Shown: positions 33,101 to 44,659, numbered from the stretch's first letter. The stretch: 64,000 bases of DNA from Dugong dugon (GCA_030035585.1 CM057468.1:56664145-56728144); one strand, 5' to 3'. Notes: generated by a model from the letters alone, not told the origin. Program-made: numbers and translations.

Positions 33101-33224
33101 TTCAAATGGAGTAAGTTTAGGAGTCATCTGGTATGTGCAGATTTCACAATATGTGACTATTGTTCAAATGGAATGAGTTTAGGATTCATATGGGATGTGG
33201 GGATTTCAAAAGATGTAACTTTTC
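33101..33224. repeat. 62-bp imperfect tandem duplication
   Basis: Unit one (33101-33162) and unit two (33163-33224) both start 'ttcaaatgga' and keep the order 'gtttagga.tcat.tgg.atgtg..gatttca.aa.atgt.ac'. The unit does not look like any repeat family I know. An 81-codon plus frame runs through both units without recognised homology. Confidence 0.85.
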
Positions 33225-33339
33225 TTCCCTTTGTACAAGGGAGTGCCTACTTTACAAACGGATGTTTAAAGTTAGTCAACAGCTTACTAAATGCTGAGAC
33301 AAAACCACAGTTTTCATTGCAAAGAGTAAAACATGGTTA

Positions 33340-33880
33340 GAGATTTTTGATAAATGTCAGAGTAAAATGTTAATTCTAATTGTTCTGTTGAGTCATCCTA
33401 GCTTTATGACAAGTTTGTTACTATGCAGATTTCTGTGCTGCCACCTCGCATGCGGGGATTTCAGCCTGTGAAGTTACCCAGATAGCCTGTCTTCTCCACC
33501 TCAGCTCTTTATTCCTAATTAGCTTGTCCCTGGGTTCTCTCAGGATAGCATTATGGTTGTCCTAAAGTGCTTTTGATTCCAACTCACTGACACATTAAGC
33601 CACCCAGTGTTTAGCAAAAACACAAATTTAGGTCACAGAAATGGTACAGCCTACAGGCTGCACCCCAGAGTTATGTTCATTGAAGCTCTCAACTTCACCC
33701 TGCTCACCCATCCACTTTCTGGGGGTGCTGCAAGCATCGGGATATCCACAAACCCACTTACTACGCTTTTGCTTTTGTGTTTTAAGTTTTCGTTATGGCC
33801 CCGAAGTGCCTCTTACTTGCAGTGATAATTAGCACTAGTGGCTGAGCTATCAGATTGTCAGTATGGAACAACATTTATCA
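33340..33880. other. Unassigned DNA
   Basis: Overlapping short plus frames at 33607-33832 show no recognised product. No repeat I can name. Confidence 0.4.
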
Positions 33881-33895
33881 GGTCTCTGAAAAAGC

Positions 33896-34104
33896 CAAAA
33901 AAAAAAACCTCTGGTGCCATGGAATCGATTTCTACTTATGGCGACCCCATGTGGGTCAGAGTAGAACAGTGCTCCATAGGGTTTTCAATGGCTGGTTTTT
34001 CAGAAGTAGATCACCAGGCCTTTCTTCCGAGGCACCTTTAGGTGGACTGGAACCTCCAGTTAGCAGCCTAGTGTGTTAACGTTTTCCACCTCCCAGGGAC
34101 TCCC
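33896..34104 (-). mobile_element. AfroSINE, antisense, long type
   Basis: Tail at the left after an A run, 'catagggttttcaatggctg' body, RTE-like middle 'cagaagtagatcaccagg', head at the right ending 'cccagggact'. A perfect 12-bp target duplication, ctctgaaaaagc, lies at 33884-33895 and 34105-34116. Plus frames of 67 and 74 codons across it are artefacts. Confidence 0.95.
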
Positions 34105-34315
34105 CTCTGAAAAAGCAGACACACAGAGAGGGGAGAAAACAACCACGGAAAGCTGGGTCTAGTACCAGTGCCGATCTCTGTCCTTTTACACGGGCTAGCA
34201 ACGTTCAGACTAACCCAAAGCCACACTCTGTCTCTCTCATTGCTCCCAAATCATGCTTAAAGTGCAACTGTCAGGAAGGTCTCAACTACCTTTAACTAGT
34301 TGAAGTAGGGAAACA

Positions 34316-34473
34316 ATAGAACCCATTGCCATCGAGTCCATTCTGACTCACAGCAACTCTATAGGACAGAGTTGAAGTGCCCCATAGGGTTTCCAAGGAG
34401 CAGCTGGTGGATTCGAACTGCCGACCTTTTGGTTAGCAGCCATAGCTCTTAACCACTGCACCATCAGGGCTCC
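34316..34473 (-). mobile_element. AfroSINE, antisense, short type
   Basis: 'acccattgccatcgagtcca' tail, 'acagagttgaagtgccccat', 'ggattcgaactgccgacc' B-box region and head ending 'atcagggctcc'. The flanks 'gggaaacaat' and 'aggtaaacagt' are a possible imperfect duplication. Confidence 0.9.
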
Positions 34474-34564
34474 AGGTAAACAGTAAGAAAAGTAAAAAGT
34501 AAAAGGGGGAGGGAAGGAATTAACTCACTGATTCTTTCTATGTCCCCACTGTGTTGCTGTCTTA

Positions 34565-34690
34565 CTTAACTCCATGTCACGTCTGCGGAAACAAAGGAAA
34601 TTGGATGATTTTGCTCAAGGTTACACAGTAACTAACAGAGCCATGATTTTGACCAAAGTCTGTCTCCGATACCCATGCTCCTTCCTCTGT
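34565..34690 (-). mobile_element. MIR SINE fragment, antisense
   Basis: 'ctgcggaaacaaaggaaat..attttgctcaaggttacacagtaactaacagagccatgattt' is the reverse complement of the MIR core ('..aaatcctggctctgccacttactagctgtgtgaccttgggcaa'). Confidence 0.65.
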
Positions 34691-34699
34691 ACTTTCTTG

Positions 34700-35480
34700 G
34701 GATGGATTTATGGGAAATCATTTCTACAAATATCACAGATCCATAGGAATCTAGGATGTCTTTGGATATCTAACAGATCTCCCTTAACTATTTCATATAT
34801 GAACTAGGCGTGATATTGACAGGTGCCTTTATCCACAAGATTATCCAGTCCTTTGTCTTCCTATAGTGAGAAGAATATTTGTAATTGATTCTGATAAAAA
34901 ATACATTTTAAAGCAGCTTTGCTTTTTATATTGGTGAAAAAACAATATATTGCGTTATAATTAGCAATGTATTGTTTGATATTTTTTATCTAAGAGCTGC
35001 TACTAGAAATAAGTTAATCCTTAAGAAACTGCTTTCATCTGAAAATACATGTAATATTAATCAATTGGGTTTTATAGTACTAGCGTACAGTACATTTTTT
35101 TTAAACAGATGGCATCACAAGATAAAGTTCTGAGATAAGAGAATAAAAAATGTTTATTTGGCATGCCATATCACAGTTGTATAAAACACATGCATTCGTT
35201 ATTCTGCTAAATATCTCAAGTGACTGGAGTGATGTGCCAAAACTGGGAGAATTTCTAATTATCTAAGAGGGCTTTTTTTTTCCTTAAAGAGAAAATACAA
35301 ACACCTTTAAAAAACAAGTCTCTAGACATTCAAGGTCATTGATCCAAATATGAATTTCGCAGAAAAATAAATGTAACAATTATTAAAGAATTTTAATTAG
35401 GTTCCGGATTTGTCTAATTCAAATGAATTTCAGAAATCTGGGATATGATGGTGGTGCAATGTTGGAGTAAGGGCGGACAA
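34700..35480. other. Unassigned AT-rich DNA
   Basis: No gene and no repeat I can name. Confidence 0.45.
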
Positions 35481-35489
35481 AGAATCATG

Positions 35490-35880
35490 CCCATGTGACC
35501 CTGGGTATGTCCGTGCCATGCTTTAAGCAATGGGACAACAGCAAACATGACAGAAGCAGACACTTGAAAAGCACTTGCCCACTAGGGCTTGCCCCTTCTG
35601 GCTGGGGTGAGCCCTTGCGTAGCACCATGTGTATGAACATGCCAGGGCTAGCCTCCTAGAGAATGAGACACGGTACGGAGAGAGGCCTCCGCACTCCCAG
35701 CCATCCCAGCCATCCCAGACATGGGAAGGAAGCCATCCTAGATCATTTCGCCCCAGCCCAGCTGGCTTAGATCAGAAGAACCACCCAGCTAATCAACAGA
35801 TTCATGAAAAATAATACTTGTATGGTTTTAAGCTACTAGGTTTCAGGCTGGTGTGTTATAGAGCAAGAGCAACTCTACTC
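35490..35880 (+). mobile_element. Ancient LTR-like or other mammal-wide repeat, family not assigned
   Basis: 'tttaagcaatgggacaacagcaaacatgacagaagcagacacttg', 'gggcttgccccttctggctg', 'gggctagcctcctagagaatgagacac' and the end text 'gttttaagctactaggtttcaggctggtgtgttatagagcaa' follow a mammal-wide repeat that I recognise by wording but cannot name. A 61-codon plus frame here is not a gene. The short 'cagccatcc' repeats near 35698-35715 lie within it. Confidence 0.5.
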
Positions 35881-35884
35881 AGTA

Positions 35885-37775
35885 GTGCTTCTCCAAAAAT
35901 GTAAATATAAATCCAGCTGAGTCTTGGAGAAATTAAAAACTGTTACTAACTCTCAGTGGGAGACAACCTCACTCTCCCATCTCGTCTTGATGAACATATC
36001 AGCTACCTTGGTGAATTTCAGGAATCTAGATTCTAGAAAGGCAATTTCACTGTTACCTGTCTTTATGCAGAAAGCTGCAGGGGGAAGTAACGGGTGTCAG
36101 GGGTTGCCTGTAAAGACAATAAGGAGAAGACAAGCTTATTGATGAGCCTTCTCTGTGTCTCACAGAAAGTCCAAGCCTTTCAATATTCTCTTCTGCTCTC
36201 CTCTGCCTTCCCCTCCCTTTCTCTCCCCTCTCCTTTCTTCTCTTCTCCTCTGTCTCACACACAATAGTGTGTAACAAACATCCAAAGCCCCTAAATGTGC
36301 TAAGACCTGAAAGCTTTCAGAACTGTTCTCTCTCCAAGAAAGAGACATTTATTTTTTCCTTTCTTATACGTTTCCAAGGCTAGGATAAGCTCGCCTGTTA
36401 CTCTGTCACCATCTATGGGGCTTATTTCCTTAGACAGGTATTTCATTTAAGATATTCTGGCTATTCCACAATAATATACATTTCTTCAATTTAATTAATT
36501 TTAAATTATTTAAACATTAATATTGAGATCTTCCCTGGTAAGTTTCTTGAAAAAGCTGTTAGAGAGAGGCTATTATATTCACTTAATTGGCAGAAGAACT
36601 GGAGTTAGAAACAATCCCGTTCATCAAAACAGCAATTGTAAAAGTCACAGGAAAAAAGCAAAGAAACAAATAAAACCCTTAAATCTTTTGTATTTTATCC
36701 TATCTGTAACCAGATAAAACAACTCTATCTTCAATCCATAGAATAGCTGAAACCCATCTGTCTCCATGGTGGTTAAGCCAGTATGAACACAAAACCCACG
36801 CCATTTTACAATAAAATAACATCCAGGGATTTGCTGAACGACAATTTTGATATTTTTAAAGCACTAATTCAGCTCTTCCTATGTAAATGGAATAAAATCA
36901 AATTTTAAAGTCTTAAAAAGAGTTAGATAGTTTTAATGTTTATGAATTGGGACAGATTTAAGTTCTTCGATCTCAAAGAAAAGTGCCCAAAAAAGGCAGG
37001 TTTGGCCCTTGTTAGCAAGAAGTTAATTTTCCATGAAGAGGACTCAGTACTGAAGGGATTCCTGAGGCTAATGTGCAAGCGACTCCTCCTCCATTCACTT
37101 TCTTATTTAAGCTATTCTAATTTCAAAATAAATACGTATCCAAGAGATGTACATAATCAAGTGGGAAATAGATATGTATATGTATTCGAACACGCAGGTG
37201 AAATAAATAGTAAAAAAAGATAGCAATATTGTGTTTTTTAAACAGAGAATATTTTCTTGTGGATTTTATGGCTTCAATATTTAGTTGTTTATAGGAAAAC
37301 GTTTTCAATGAACTACTAGTCTTATACTTAGTAACCATTAATCTCGTGTTTCCAATTTATTTTCAGCATTGTGGAATTTCTATTTAATTGTGTTTAAGAG
37401 AGATTCCTTTGTCTTCAAATCTCTCCATGCAGGATATGAAGACTTCAAACATATATTGGGATTTAGACTGAGTTTTTCTCATTTACACAGCCATAATTTA
37501 AAGTGAGACTTGTTATATTTGGACTTCCTCTTTCAAATCCTTTATTCTAGTTGAGTTGTTCTTCCACTTCAACCTCACGTGTAGAACTATCCACAAAAGA
37601 TAGTGGTAAAACATGTAATGCTAGCATCTTTGGCAAACATTAAACTCCAAATTCCTAGAACTATAGTTTTAGTAATAAGCAATCATTATATTAATAAAAT
37701 ATGACACATTAAAAATAGAATGTAATATCCAATTGAAAAAGAGCAGCATAATTATAAAATATATTGTTGGAAATG
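35885..37775. other. Unassigned DNA; CT-rich tract at 36180-36255
   Basis: 36180-36255 is a pyrimidine-rich tract made of TCTCC/TTCTC units, purine-rich on the other strand. The minus frames of 74 and 62 codons across it are Arg/Glu/Gly-rich artefacts. The rest is AT-rich with no named repeat. A 95-codon plus frame at 36936-37223 has no recognised homology. Confidence 0.4.
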
Positions 37776-37779
37776 GAAC

Positions 37780-38410
37780 AATAAAAATAGCGGTTACTGA
37801 CCACTGGTGCAAATGTAAATTCTTAGACTCTTTCTGGAAAGCAATGTAGCACATGGAGAAAGAGCCTTGAAAAAATTATGCTTATACACCCCACTAACTT
37901 TGCGTCAAGACTGTGTCTTAAAGAAAGCAGTATGTACAGAAATGTTTATCTCAGCATTTTTATGAGAGCAACAAAAATTTAAAAGAAAGGAAAAACACTA
38001 AACAAAATATTCAACAATAGGAGAACTGATAAAGCAAATGATAGTATATGCATCTATTAGTTCATTCTGTTAGCACAAAAATGTGTTTTCAAAAAAATAT
38101 TCAGTACGTGGTAAAATGCTAAATGCAAATATAAACACTTTACAAAATTGTACTTTAATATGAATTCAATTCTGTAAAAATTCTACATATTTTATATATA
38201 AAATAGAAAAAAAGACTTAAAATGCACTCAAATGTAAAAGGTTATTATGAAATTATGGAGTTTTTTTCTAATTTTAATCCTCAGTAGTATTAATATACAT
38301 ATATATTACTAGAGAAAATACATTAACATAAACTGGAAACTGGTGGGGAATATTTTAATATACAAAATGATATTCTAGGAACCATTTAGGAAAAAAATAT
38401 TAAGAAATTG
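37780..38410 (+). mobile_element. Old L1 3' end fragment
   Basis: 'gaccactggtgcaaatgtaaattc..tctttctggaaagcaatgtagcac' matches the L1 ORF2 C-terminal text ('..tttggaaaacaatttggcaa'). It continues with 'aagaaagcagtatgtacagaaatgtttat', 'caacaataggagaactgataaagcaaatgatagtat' and an A-rich end. Heavily decayed. Confidence 0.6.
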
Positions 38411-38668
38411 ACATTAAATTATAGCTAGTGGGCACTCTCAGGAGTAAGTAGATGAAGTATTCACTGCAGTAGTGAAAGTAGGTAAAGATTTTAGATAGAT
38501 AGATGAAATTGCCAAAAATGCATGCCATGCTAGTACCTCAAAAAATTTATATCTGGTTCTTCTATACTAATTTTTATTTTTAATAACACACGCTTCTTAC
38601 TTGTGTTAAGAATCCCTCATTGGAAACATATCAAATTGCCTCACAAGACTCAGTAGTATTCTACCTTG

Positions 38669-38708
38669 TCTCTCTCTCTCTCTCTCTCTCTTACTTCTCT
38701 CTCTCTTT
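38669..38708. repeat. (TC)n microsatellite
   Basis: TC dinucleotide run interrupted once by 'ttact'. Confidence 0.95.
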
Positions 38709-38709
38709 T

Positions 38710-40550
38710 TAAGACTCTAAAGCACAGAGAAGGTAAGAAACTATTTAAAAGCCACTCACTGAGTCATTGGAACGTTTGAAAATGGTATCCATTACTCACA
38801 CTTCCAGTCTAAGCCAGTACCCCGTACTCTGGAAATGTATCCATATAGTGCTTCACTACTGACCATGCAGAAAACACAAAACATAATTATGCTGGGAAAT
38901 GCAATTTTAAGTAACAGTCAGAATTGGACTTTAAGGTCTGAGTCAAAAGTCCTGAAGGTCTCAATGGCTGATAGTGAGTTGTCACAGTTACTGGACAGGG
39001 TTGAGCTGAGCTTCCTGAGTCACTGCAGTGTCACATCCTTGTGTGTTCTTTTACATCCTGTGGAGTGACCAGTTCTGAAGATGCATTCAAGGGCACTGCC
39101 AGAGAGTAATCTCCCCCAACAAGGTGTAAGTGGAATTTACTTTTTCCCAACAAATTGGATGATTTTATGAAGCCTGTTGCTAACTTTTTCAGCCTTACTA
39201 TATGACAAAGTGTATACTTCCTTGCTGAAATATGTTGCAAAGCAAAATGTTACTTATACTTTTAACAACTAATATGATGCTAGAATAAGTAATTAACATT
39301 GTAATAGAAAAAAATAGAGAAATCAGATTTACCTCCTCTTTGAATGCAATATCCAACTATTACTGACCACTGTGACCTTTCTGGGAAAGTCACTTCCATT
39401 GGATGGGGCAGTGGCCGCAAGGCAGCAAAACACCGCTTGGAGTAATTCTTTACAGATGCCAGGAACCGGAAGTTTCAAGGGGGAAAAATGAAAGCCATTC
39501 ACTCTTCCAATGACATAGGCCTTTGATACCACAAAGCCATTTGGGCTGAAAGCTCCAAGGTCAGGAAGGCACGTAAAGATTGGTGATTAGAGAAATACTA
39601 TATCAGCAAAGTGTGGCAAGCTATTAAAGGAAACTATAGCTTTTATGATTGTGTTGCTGAAGCTCCCCAGGGCTATTTGTATTAGATATTGAGTTAAGCA
39701 TAACTTATTTAGCCCCAGCATTCCAGAAAACATTTTGATGTCAGCTACTGCAGGAAGGTAAACACAAAGCAAAGGAGGAAACAGAGCTGATCTCAAACAG
39801 ATAAAAATGGCGTAATTTAATTTTCTGATCCCGGGCGTTTTAGAGCATTAAGAATGAGGAATTTTAGAAAAGTCCTTTCAACCTGAAAAATAAAGTTTAT
39901 TCAATCATTTGGTGGAGGTAGCAAGGGGTTTATGTTATCAGCTCTAGACTATATTAAATTCTGGTCAAAAATATTTTTGATCTATTTGGTGAAATGTTCT
40001 TAGGGTTATAATCTGCATTTATAATAACAGCTGAATTTCCCACCTGTCCTATGACTTAATAATCGCATAATTTTTGTTCACATATCTTCTCCTAGTGGGT
40101 CTCATTTTAATGTTATTCATGATATCATCGGTTCATAAGGCTTAGGGTTCACCACATACTTCCAAGACTCCATCAGAATTCTTGTGTTTTAGACTAGGCT
40201 GTAACACTGATTGCATTCATGTGGGCAATGAAAATGTTGGCAGTGATGAGCATCACAAGAAATCTGTTTACTTCCATTTTGAACTAGAGAAAGAGAGAAA
40301 GAAATCTCTTTACTTCCGTTCTGAATTATTGGCTTATGCCAAGATCACTGACAGGAACTTCTTACAGGTCCTATGAATACTGAGCAAACCTTGGTGGCTC
40401 AGAAGGCAGGCAATGGCCATCTGAACACATTAGAAATATCAGTGGCTAAATGATGAATCAGTTAATACAGCCTGAACATAAGTGGCAATTGAAAGGTACT
40501 GGAGAGGGACAATATTTTCACCTAAATACTTTAGAAGTTACTCAAAGGGA
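38710..40550. other. Unassigned DNA
   Basis: Mixed composition, without recognised repeats or convincing exons. 40270-40330 contains a near-repeat ('aatctgtttacttccattttgaact' and 'aaatctctttacttccgttctgaatt', about 51 bp apart), a small tandem-like duplication. Confidence 0.4.
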
Positions 40551-40559
40551 AAAACATTT

Positions 40560-40790
40560 CTGATCTCTACAAAGCAGCAAGGTAAATGCAGCACACAAAC
40601 ACACATTTACACTGAGAGAGAGAAAGAGAGAGAGGGACTACCAGGAAGCATGCAAAATGTTAATAGTGTTTGCCTTTGGGTGGTGGGATTATGGATGATT
40701 TATCACCTACTTTTTATACTTGTTTTTTTTTGCCAAATTTTCTGCAAAGATTATGCAGAAATTTCAGACTAAAAAATAGAAGAGGAGGAT
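40560..40790 (+). mobile_element. Old L1 3' UTR fragment
   Basis: 'gcatgcaaaatgttaatagtgtttgcctttgggtggtgggattatggatgattt' followed by T-rich 'ctttttatacttgtttttt' and 'ttctgcaaagattatgcagaa' is typical L1M 3' UTR text. A GA-rich run at 40613-40636 lies near its start. Confidence 0.65.
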
Positions 40791-40931
40791 ATCACATGAA
40801 TGAGTAGGAAAACACATAGGCTTTTTTTTTCTTATGAAAAGAAATGCTAAGGATCTCATCTTGAGTAGGCTAGGCCTTGCCATGATAAGCATCTATCTTG
40901 ACATGATCTCAGAGACGCTCTAGACCTGCCT

Positions 40932-41149
40932 TAAAAAAAAAAAAAAAAAAGTTGTCATTGAGTTTATTCTGACTCGTGATGACCCTATATGTGCAAAGCA
41001 GAATTGTTCCCATAGGTTTTCAAGGATGTAATTTTTTGGAAACAGATCACCTTTCTTACCAGGCGCTTCTGTGTAGGTTTGAACTGCCAATCTCTCAGTT
41101 AGTACTTGATACTTGAGGGCTTAACTGTTTGCGCCACCTAGGGACTCCT
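40932..41149 (-). mobile_element. AfroSINE, antisense, first of a tandem pair
   Basis: Tail side at the left with a long A run (T run in sense), 'gttgtcattgagtttattctgac', and head at the right ending 'ccacctagggactcc'. Flanked by tagacctgcctt (about 40920-40931) and tagacggtcttt (41150-41161). Confidence 0.9.
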
Positions 41150-41161
41150 AGACGGTCTTTA

Positions 41162-41371
41162 AAAAAAAAAAAAAACACTTCTGTTGAGTTGATTCTGACC
41201 CATAGTGACCCTATAGGACAGAGTAGAACTGCCCCACAGGATTTCCAAGGCTGTACATCTTTACAGAAGCAGGCTGTTACATCTTTCTCCCTTGGAGTGG
41301 CTAGTGGGTTCAGACTGCTGACCTTTTGGTTAGCAGCCGAGTGCTTCAACCACTCTGCCACCGAGGTTCCT
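41162..41371 (-). mobile_element. AfroSINE, antisense, second of a tandem pair
   Basis: Complete minus-strand copy starting from an A run, with 'cttctgttgagttgattctgacccatag' as tail and head ending 'gccaccgaggttcc'. It is flanked by tagacggtcttt (41150-41161) and cagactgtcctt (41374-41385), so three versions of one target sequence separate two SINEs. The 88- and 85-codon frames here are artefacts. Confidence 0.9.
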
Positions 41372-41385
41372 GCAGACTGTCCTTA

Positions 41386-42269
41386 GGAGGAGATTTTTCC
41401 ACATTAAGAATCTGAGACTTCCTTGGTAAAGGGTAAGACAGTACACAATACTGGGAAAGCCAGCACAACTTGACCAAGGCAAGGTCATGGAAGCTCCATA
41501 GACACATCCAAGTTCCCTGAGGGACCAAATTACTGGGCTAAGTACTGTGGGGACCATGGTCTTGGGAACACCTAACTCAACTGGCATAACATATTTTATA
41601 AATAAAATGTTCTACATTCTACTTTGGTGAGTAGCGTCTGGGATCTTAAAAGCTTGTGAGCGGCCATCTAAGATACTCCACTGGTCTCACCCCATCTGGA
41701 ACAAGGGAGAATGAAGAAAACCAAATAAACAAGGGAAAGATTAGTTCAAAGGACTAATGGACCACAAGTACCACAGCCTCCACCACACTGAGTCCAGCAC
41801 AACTAGATGGTGCCCAGCTGCAACCACTGATGGCTCTGACAGGGATCACAACAGATGGTCCTGGACAGAGCTGGAGAAAAATGTAGAACAAATTTTTAAC
41901 TCACAAAAAAAGACCAGACTTACTGGCCTGACAGAGACTGGAGAAACCCTGAGAGTCTGGTCCCTGAACAGCCTTTTAGCTCAGTAATGAAGTCACTCCT
42001 GAGGTTCACCCTTCAGCCAAAAATTAGACAGGCTTATAAAACAAAACGAGACTAAAAGGGCACACCAGTCCAAGGGCAAGGACGAGACGGCAGGAGAGAA
42101 CAGGAAAGCTGGTAATAGGGAACCCAAGGTTGAGAAGGGGAGAGTGCTGACGTGTCGTGGGGTTGGCAACCAATGTCACAAAACAATATGTGTACTAATT
42201 GTTTAATGAGAAGCTAGTTTGTTCTCTAAACCTTCATTCAAAGTACAATAATTAAAAAAAAGAAAAAAA
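41386..42269 (+). mobile_element. Afrotherian L1-type 3' end (long copy)
   Basis: A poly(A)-tailed sequence of about 880 bp whose part from 41549 onward is repeated, with about 85-90 percent identity by eye, at 49017-49768. Landmarks: 'accatggtcttggg', 'gagtagcgtctggg', 'gcttgtgagcggccatct', 'aagaccagacttactggcc', 'ttcacccttcagccaa', 'cgtggggttggcaacc'. It has no coding capacity beyond short frames. I infer a 3' UTR of an afrotherian L1 or an L1-dependent nonautonomous element. Its 5' boundary is not defined. Confidence 0.65.
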
Positions 42270-42274
42270 TTGGG

Positions 42275-43600
42275 ACTTCTAATGTAATCCCAAAGTAAAA
42301 CTTCCTGTTTTACTGTTAGCCCAACTCTAACAACTTGTACTTGTGTCTTCACCAGCAAAGGAACTCTCCAGGCGCCTTCTGTTTCTCCTCAGAAAATTGT
42401 TTTTGTTTCTTTGTGGGAAACTATGTTAACTCCAACAGATACCTTTGTATCCATTACATATCTTGCCCACAAAGCTGATGATGTTCAATGAGTATGTAAT
42501 GATTGATCACTGTGCATGCCAAATGGTTGTTATTTATTGTGACTATAACCTGTAATTGTACAGCCATCAAATTCCTCTTTCAAATAATAGTAAGAATGAC
42601 CTCTGGTTAATTTCTATAGTGATCATATGACTTAATTATTATTTCACAGCCAGTCTGCTTCAGTGATTAGTTTAAAGTACAAGTTTGTTGGATTTAAAGA
42701 AGTTATTTTGCAATAATGTGTAAATGTATCCAGTTAGTTACTACCTGATTTGGAAATACTGAGGAAAAGACAAAAATGATATTAAGAGCAAAATTGTCCT
42801 GTCACATTTTAAATACATGTTGCATAAAGACAATATAGTTGTGATGAAAGATATTACAACTTTTAACTTTCAAATTAACAGTAAGAGTTTGAGTGCATGC
42901 TGCAGAATGGTTGTATGTGTAATATTTATGGAAAACTTTTTACCCTCAAGGCCCATTGTATTCAAAATACCAGCAAGAAAGTAAATAAAACTATGAGAGA
43001 AAACTGAGACATTATGATTTAGGTACAGATTTTCTCAAGAAAAAGGAAAGCTGTGCCTTTTTTTTTTTTTTTTTTTTTTTTAGTTGTTGTTAAAGAAAGT
43101 TCAGGGGAGGATAAGCTCCTGTTGGACTGTCATAAACCACCCATTCATTCTAAACTGGGAATACCAAGGAACACAGACCTGACATGAAGGTAAAAATAAA
43201 TCCTGTATCTCTAACTCTGGCAACATTTTGAAAATACCAGAGAGATTATTATCAAGCAAACTGTTCATTCTTTCACCATTGCTCTGTATGTCCCATTCTG
43301 GTCACTGAAAGTGTCACTATGCTGTACACAGGCTCCTTCTGTGTATCTGAAGGGAAGCCACATACACCCTTTCAAAATCAATCTACTAAAATGTCCAGTA
43401 AATATGGTCTATCACAATCTTTGTCTTTTGTCACAATTTCTATATTGTTATTATTTGTTAAATAGATAGCATGGCACAAAAGACAGTGAAACAGAACTCC
43501 CCCATGATTCCAATATTTCTTCAGTGTGCATTATCTCCAATTCCCTCTCATAGAATCCATGTACAGACATAACATAATTCCTTTCTAACTTGAGTGGTAG
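42275..43600. other. Unassigned AT-rich DNA
   Basis: Holds a 24-base T run at 43058-43081 followed by 'agttgttgttaaag', which might be a trace of a retroposon tail. Otherwise no gene and no named repeat. Confidence 0.4.
43058..43081. repeat. Poly(T) run
   Basis: Twenty-four consecutive T residues. Confidence 0.95.
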
Positions 43601-43614
43601 CATCTGAAGTCCAT

Positions 43615-43809
43615 GTGGTTGTTGTGTGCTGTCCAGTAGATTCAGACTCATAGAGACCCTGTATGACAAAGTAGAACTGCCCCATAGGTTTTTCTAGGCA
43701 GCAATCTTTACAGGAGCAGATTGCCAGGTCTTTGCTCGCACAGAGCCACTGGTGGGTTCAAACCTTTAGGTTAGCAGCCGAGTGCCTAACCATTGCACTG
43801 TCAGGGCTC
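43615..43809 (-). mobile_element. AfroSINE, antisense, long type
   Basis: Left tail 'gtggttgttgtgtgctgtcc', 'aagtagaactgccccatagg', 'gggttcaaacctttagg' and head ending 'tcagggctc'. A perfect 11-bp target duplication, ctgaagtccat, lies at 43604-43614 and 43810-43820. Confidence 0.95.
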
Positions 43810-44084
43810 CTGAAGTCCATACACAGATGTAGTTCCAAATCGTGCCATTATTTTTGCACTGTCACACTAAGGAACACCTGTTGTGAGTTGCAAGACTGAG
43901 TTCCCTCCAGTTGTCTTGGCTCCAGACGTCCACTCCCAAGATGTGCCACACTGCGTGACTTCGTTTGTTTACAACAATGTTTAAGCCTCACTTACGTCCT
44001 TGCTATTTCCGTGCAGCAAACTAGAGACTAAATAAAACTTGCCTTCCTTAGATAAAGTATCAAAGAGGCTTAGGGTTTTAATTA

Positions 44085-44110
44085 AAAAACAAAAACAAAA
44101 ACAAAAACAA
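44085..44110. repeat. (CAAAAA)n short repeat
   Basis: About four units of CAAAAA. The Phe-rich minus frames at 43981-44455 cross it. Confidence 0.85.
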
Positions 44111-44214
44111 GTCATCCCCTTGGATATGGAAATTAGAGGAAACAAGGAGTAGAAGGGAGGAAAAATCGAGCACATTGTCTTTTATTAATACTTTTAAAGT
44201 AGTAAAAAAAAAAA

Positions 44215-44640
44215 CTCTCCTAAAGATATGGCCCCTTTGAAGATAAAGTTCCATTTGCATAAACTGGAGGGGCCCCTTTAATGCCGTTTTCATTATCTTG
44301 ACTCCAAAGTGACTGATGTCAAGATCAAGAGAGTCAATCAGGGCAGATAGACTCCAGGACACCAAGGAGAAATAAATCAGCCCATCCTCTCTACCCAGGA
44401 GAGTCCCGCTCTGAGAAGGGGATCTGTGACTCTCCTTTCTGAAGCAGGAGGCCAAGTTCCATTATTGTAAGCACTGCCTCTCATCCCTTAGAAATCTCTC
44501 ATTCTTTAAGTTAATTGGGGCGCCCTGCATCAGTTATCTACCAGGCTAATGAAGTTTGGAGATAAACCAGTTCTTGACCATTTCTTGCCCTCTGAACACT
44601 CCCGGGACACCAACCCATTCAGCCTTTTATCTCATTATGT
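44215..44640. promoter_or_regulatory. Candidate conserved noncoding element
   Basis: About 425 bp without any recognisable repeat and with a more balanced composition than its surroundings. It packs several factor-site-like words: octamer atttgcat at 44253-44260, GATA words (agata, ttatct) at 44224, 44241 and 44536, 'cctttga' next to a GATA word near 44235, and 'ttaattgg' near 44511. The 125-codon minus frame at 44078-44455 has no known family. This is inference from composition and motif clustering only. Confidence 0.25.
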
Positions 44641-44659
44641 TAAAGAGAGAAAATTAACC

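Noticed and set aside
36053-36348. Arg/Glu-rich minus-strand frames resembling a charged coiled coil
   Set aside because: They translate a CT-rich (GA-rich on the minus strand) simple-sequence tract.
40380-40415. 'aaccttggtggctcagaaggcagg', similar to the SINE head
   Set aside because: The following sequence does not continue as a SINE.
44078-44455. 125-codon minus-strand open frame
   Set aside because: It ends in the CAAAAA repeat as a poly-Phe/Leu stretch and has no family resemblance.
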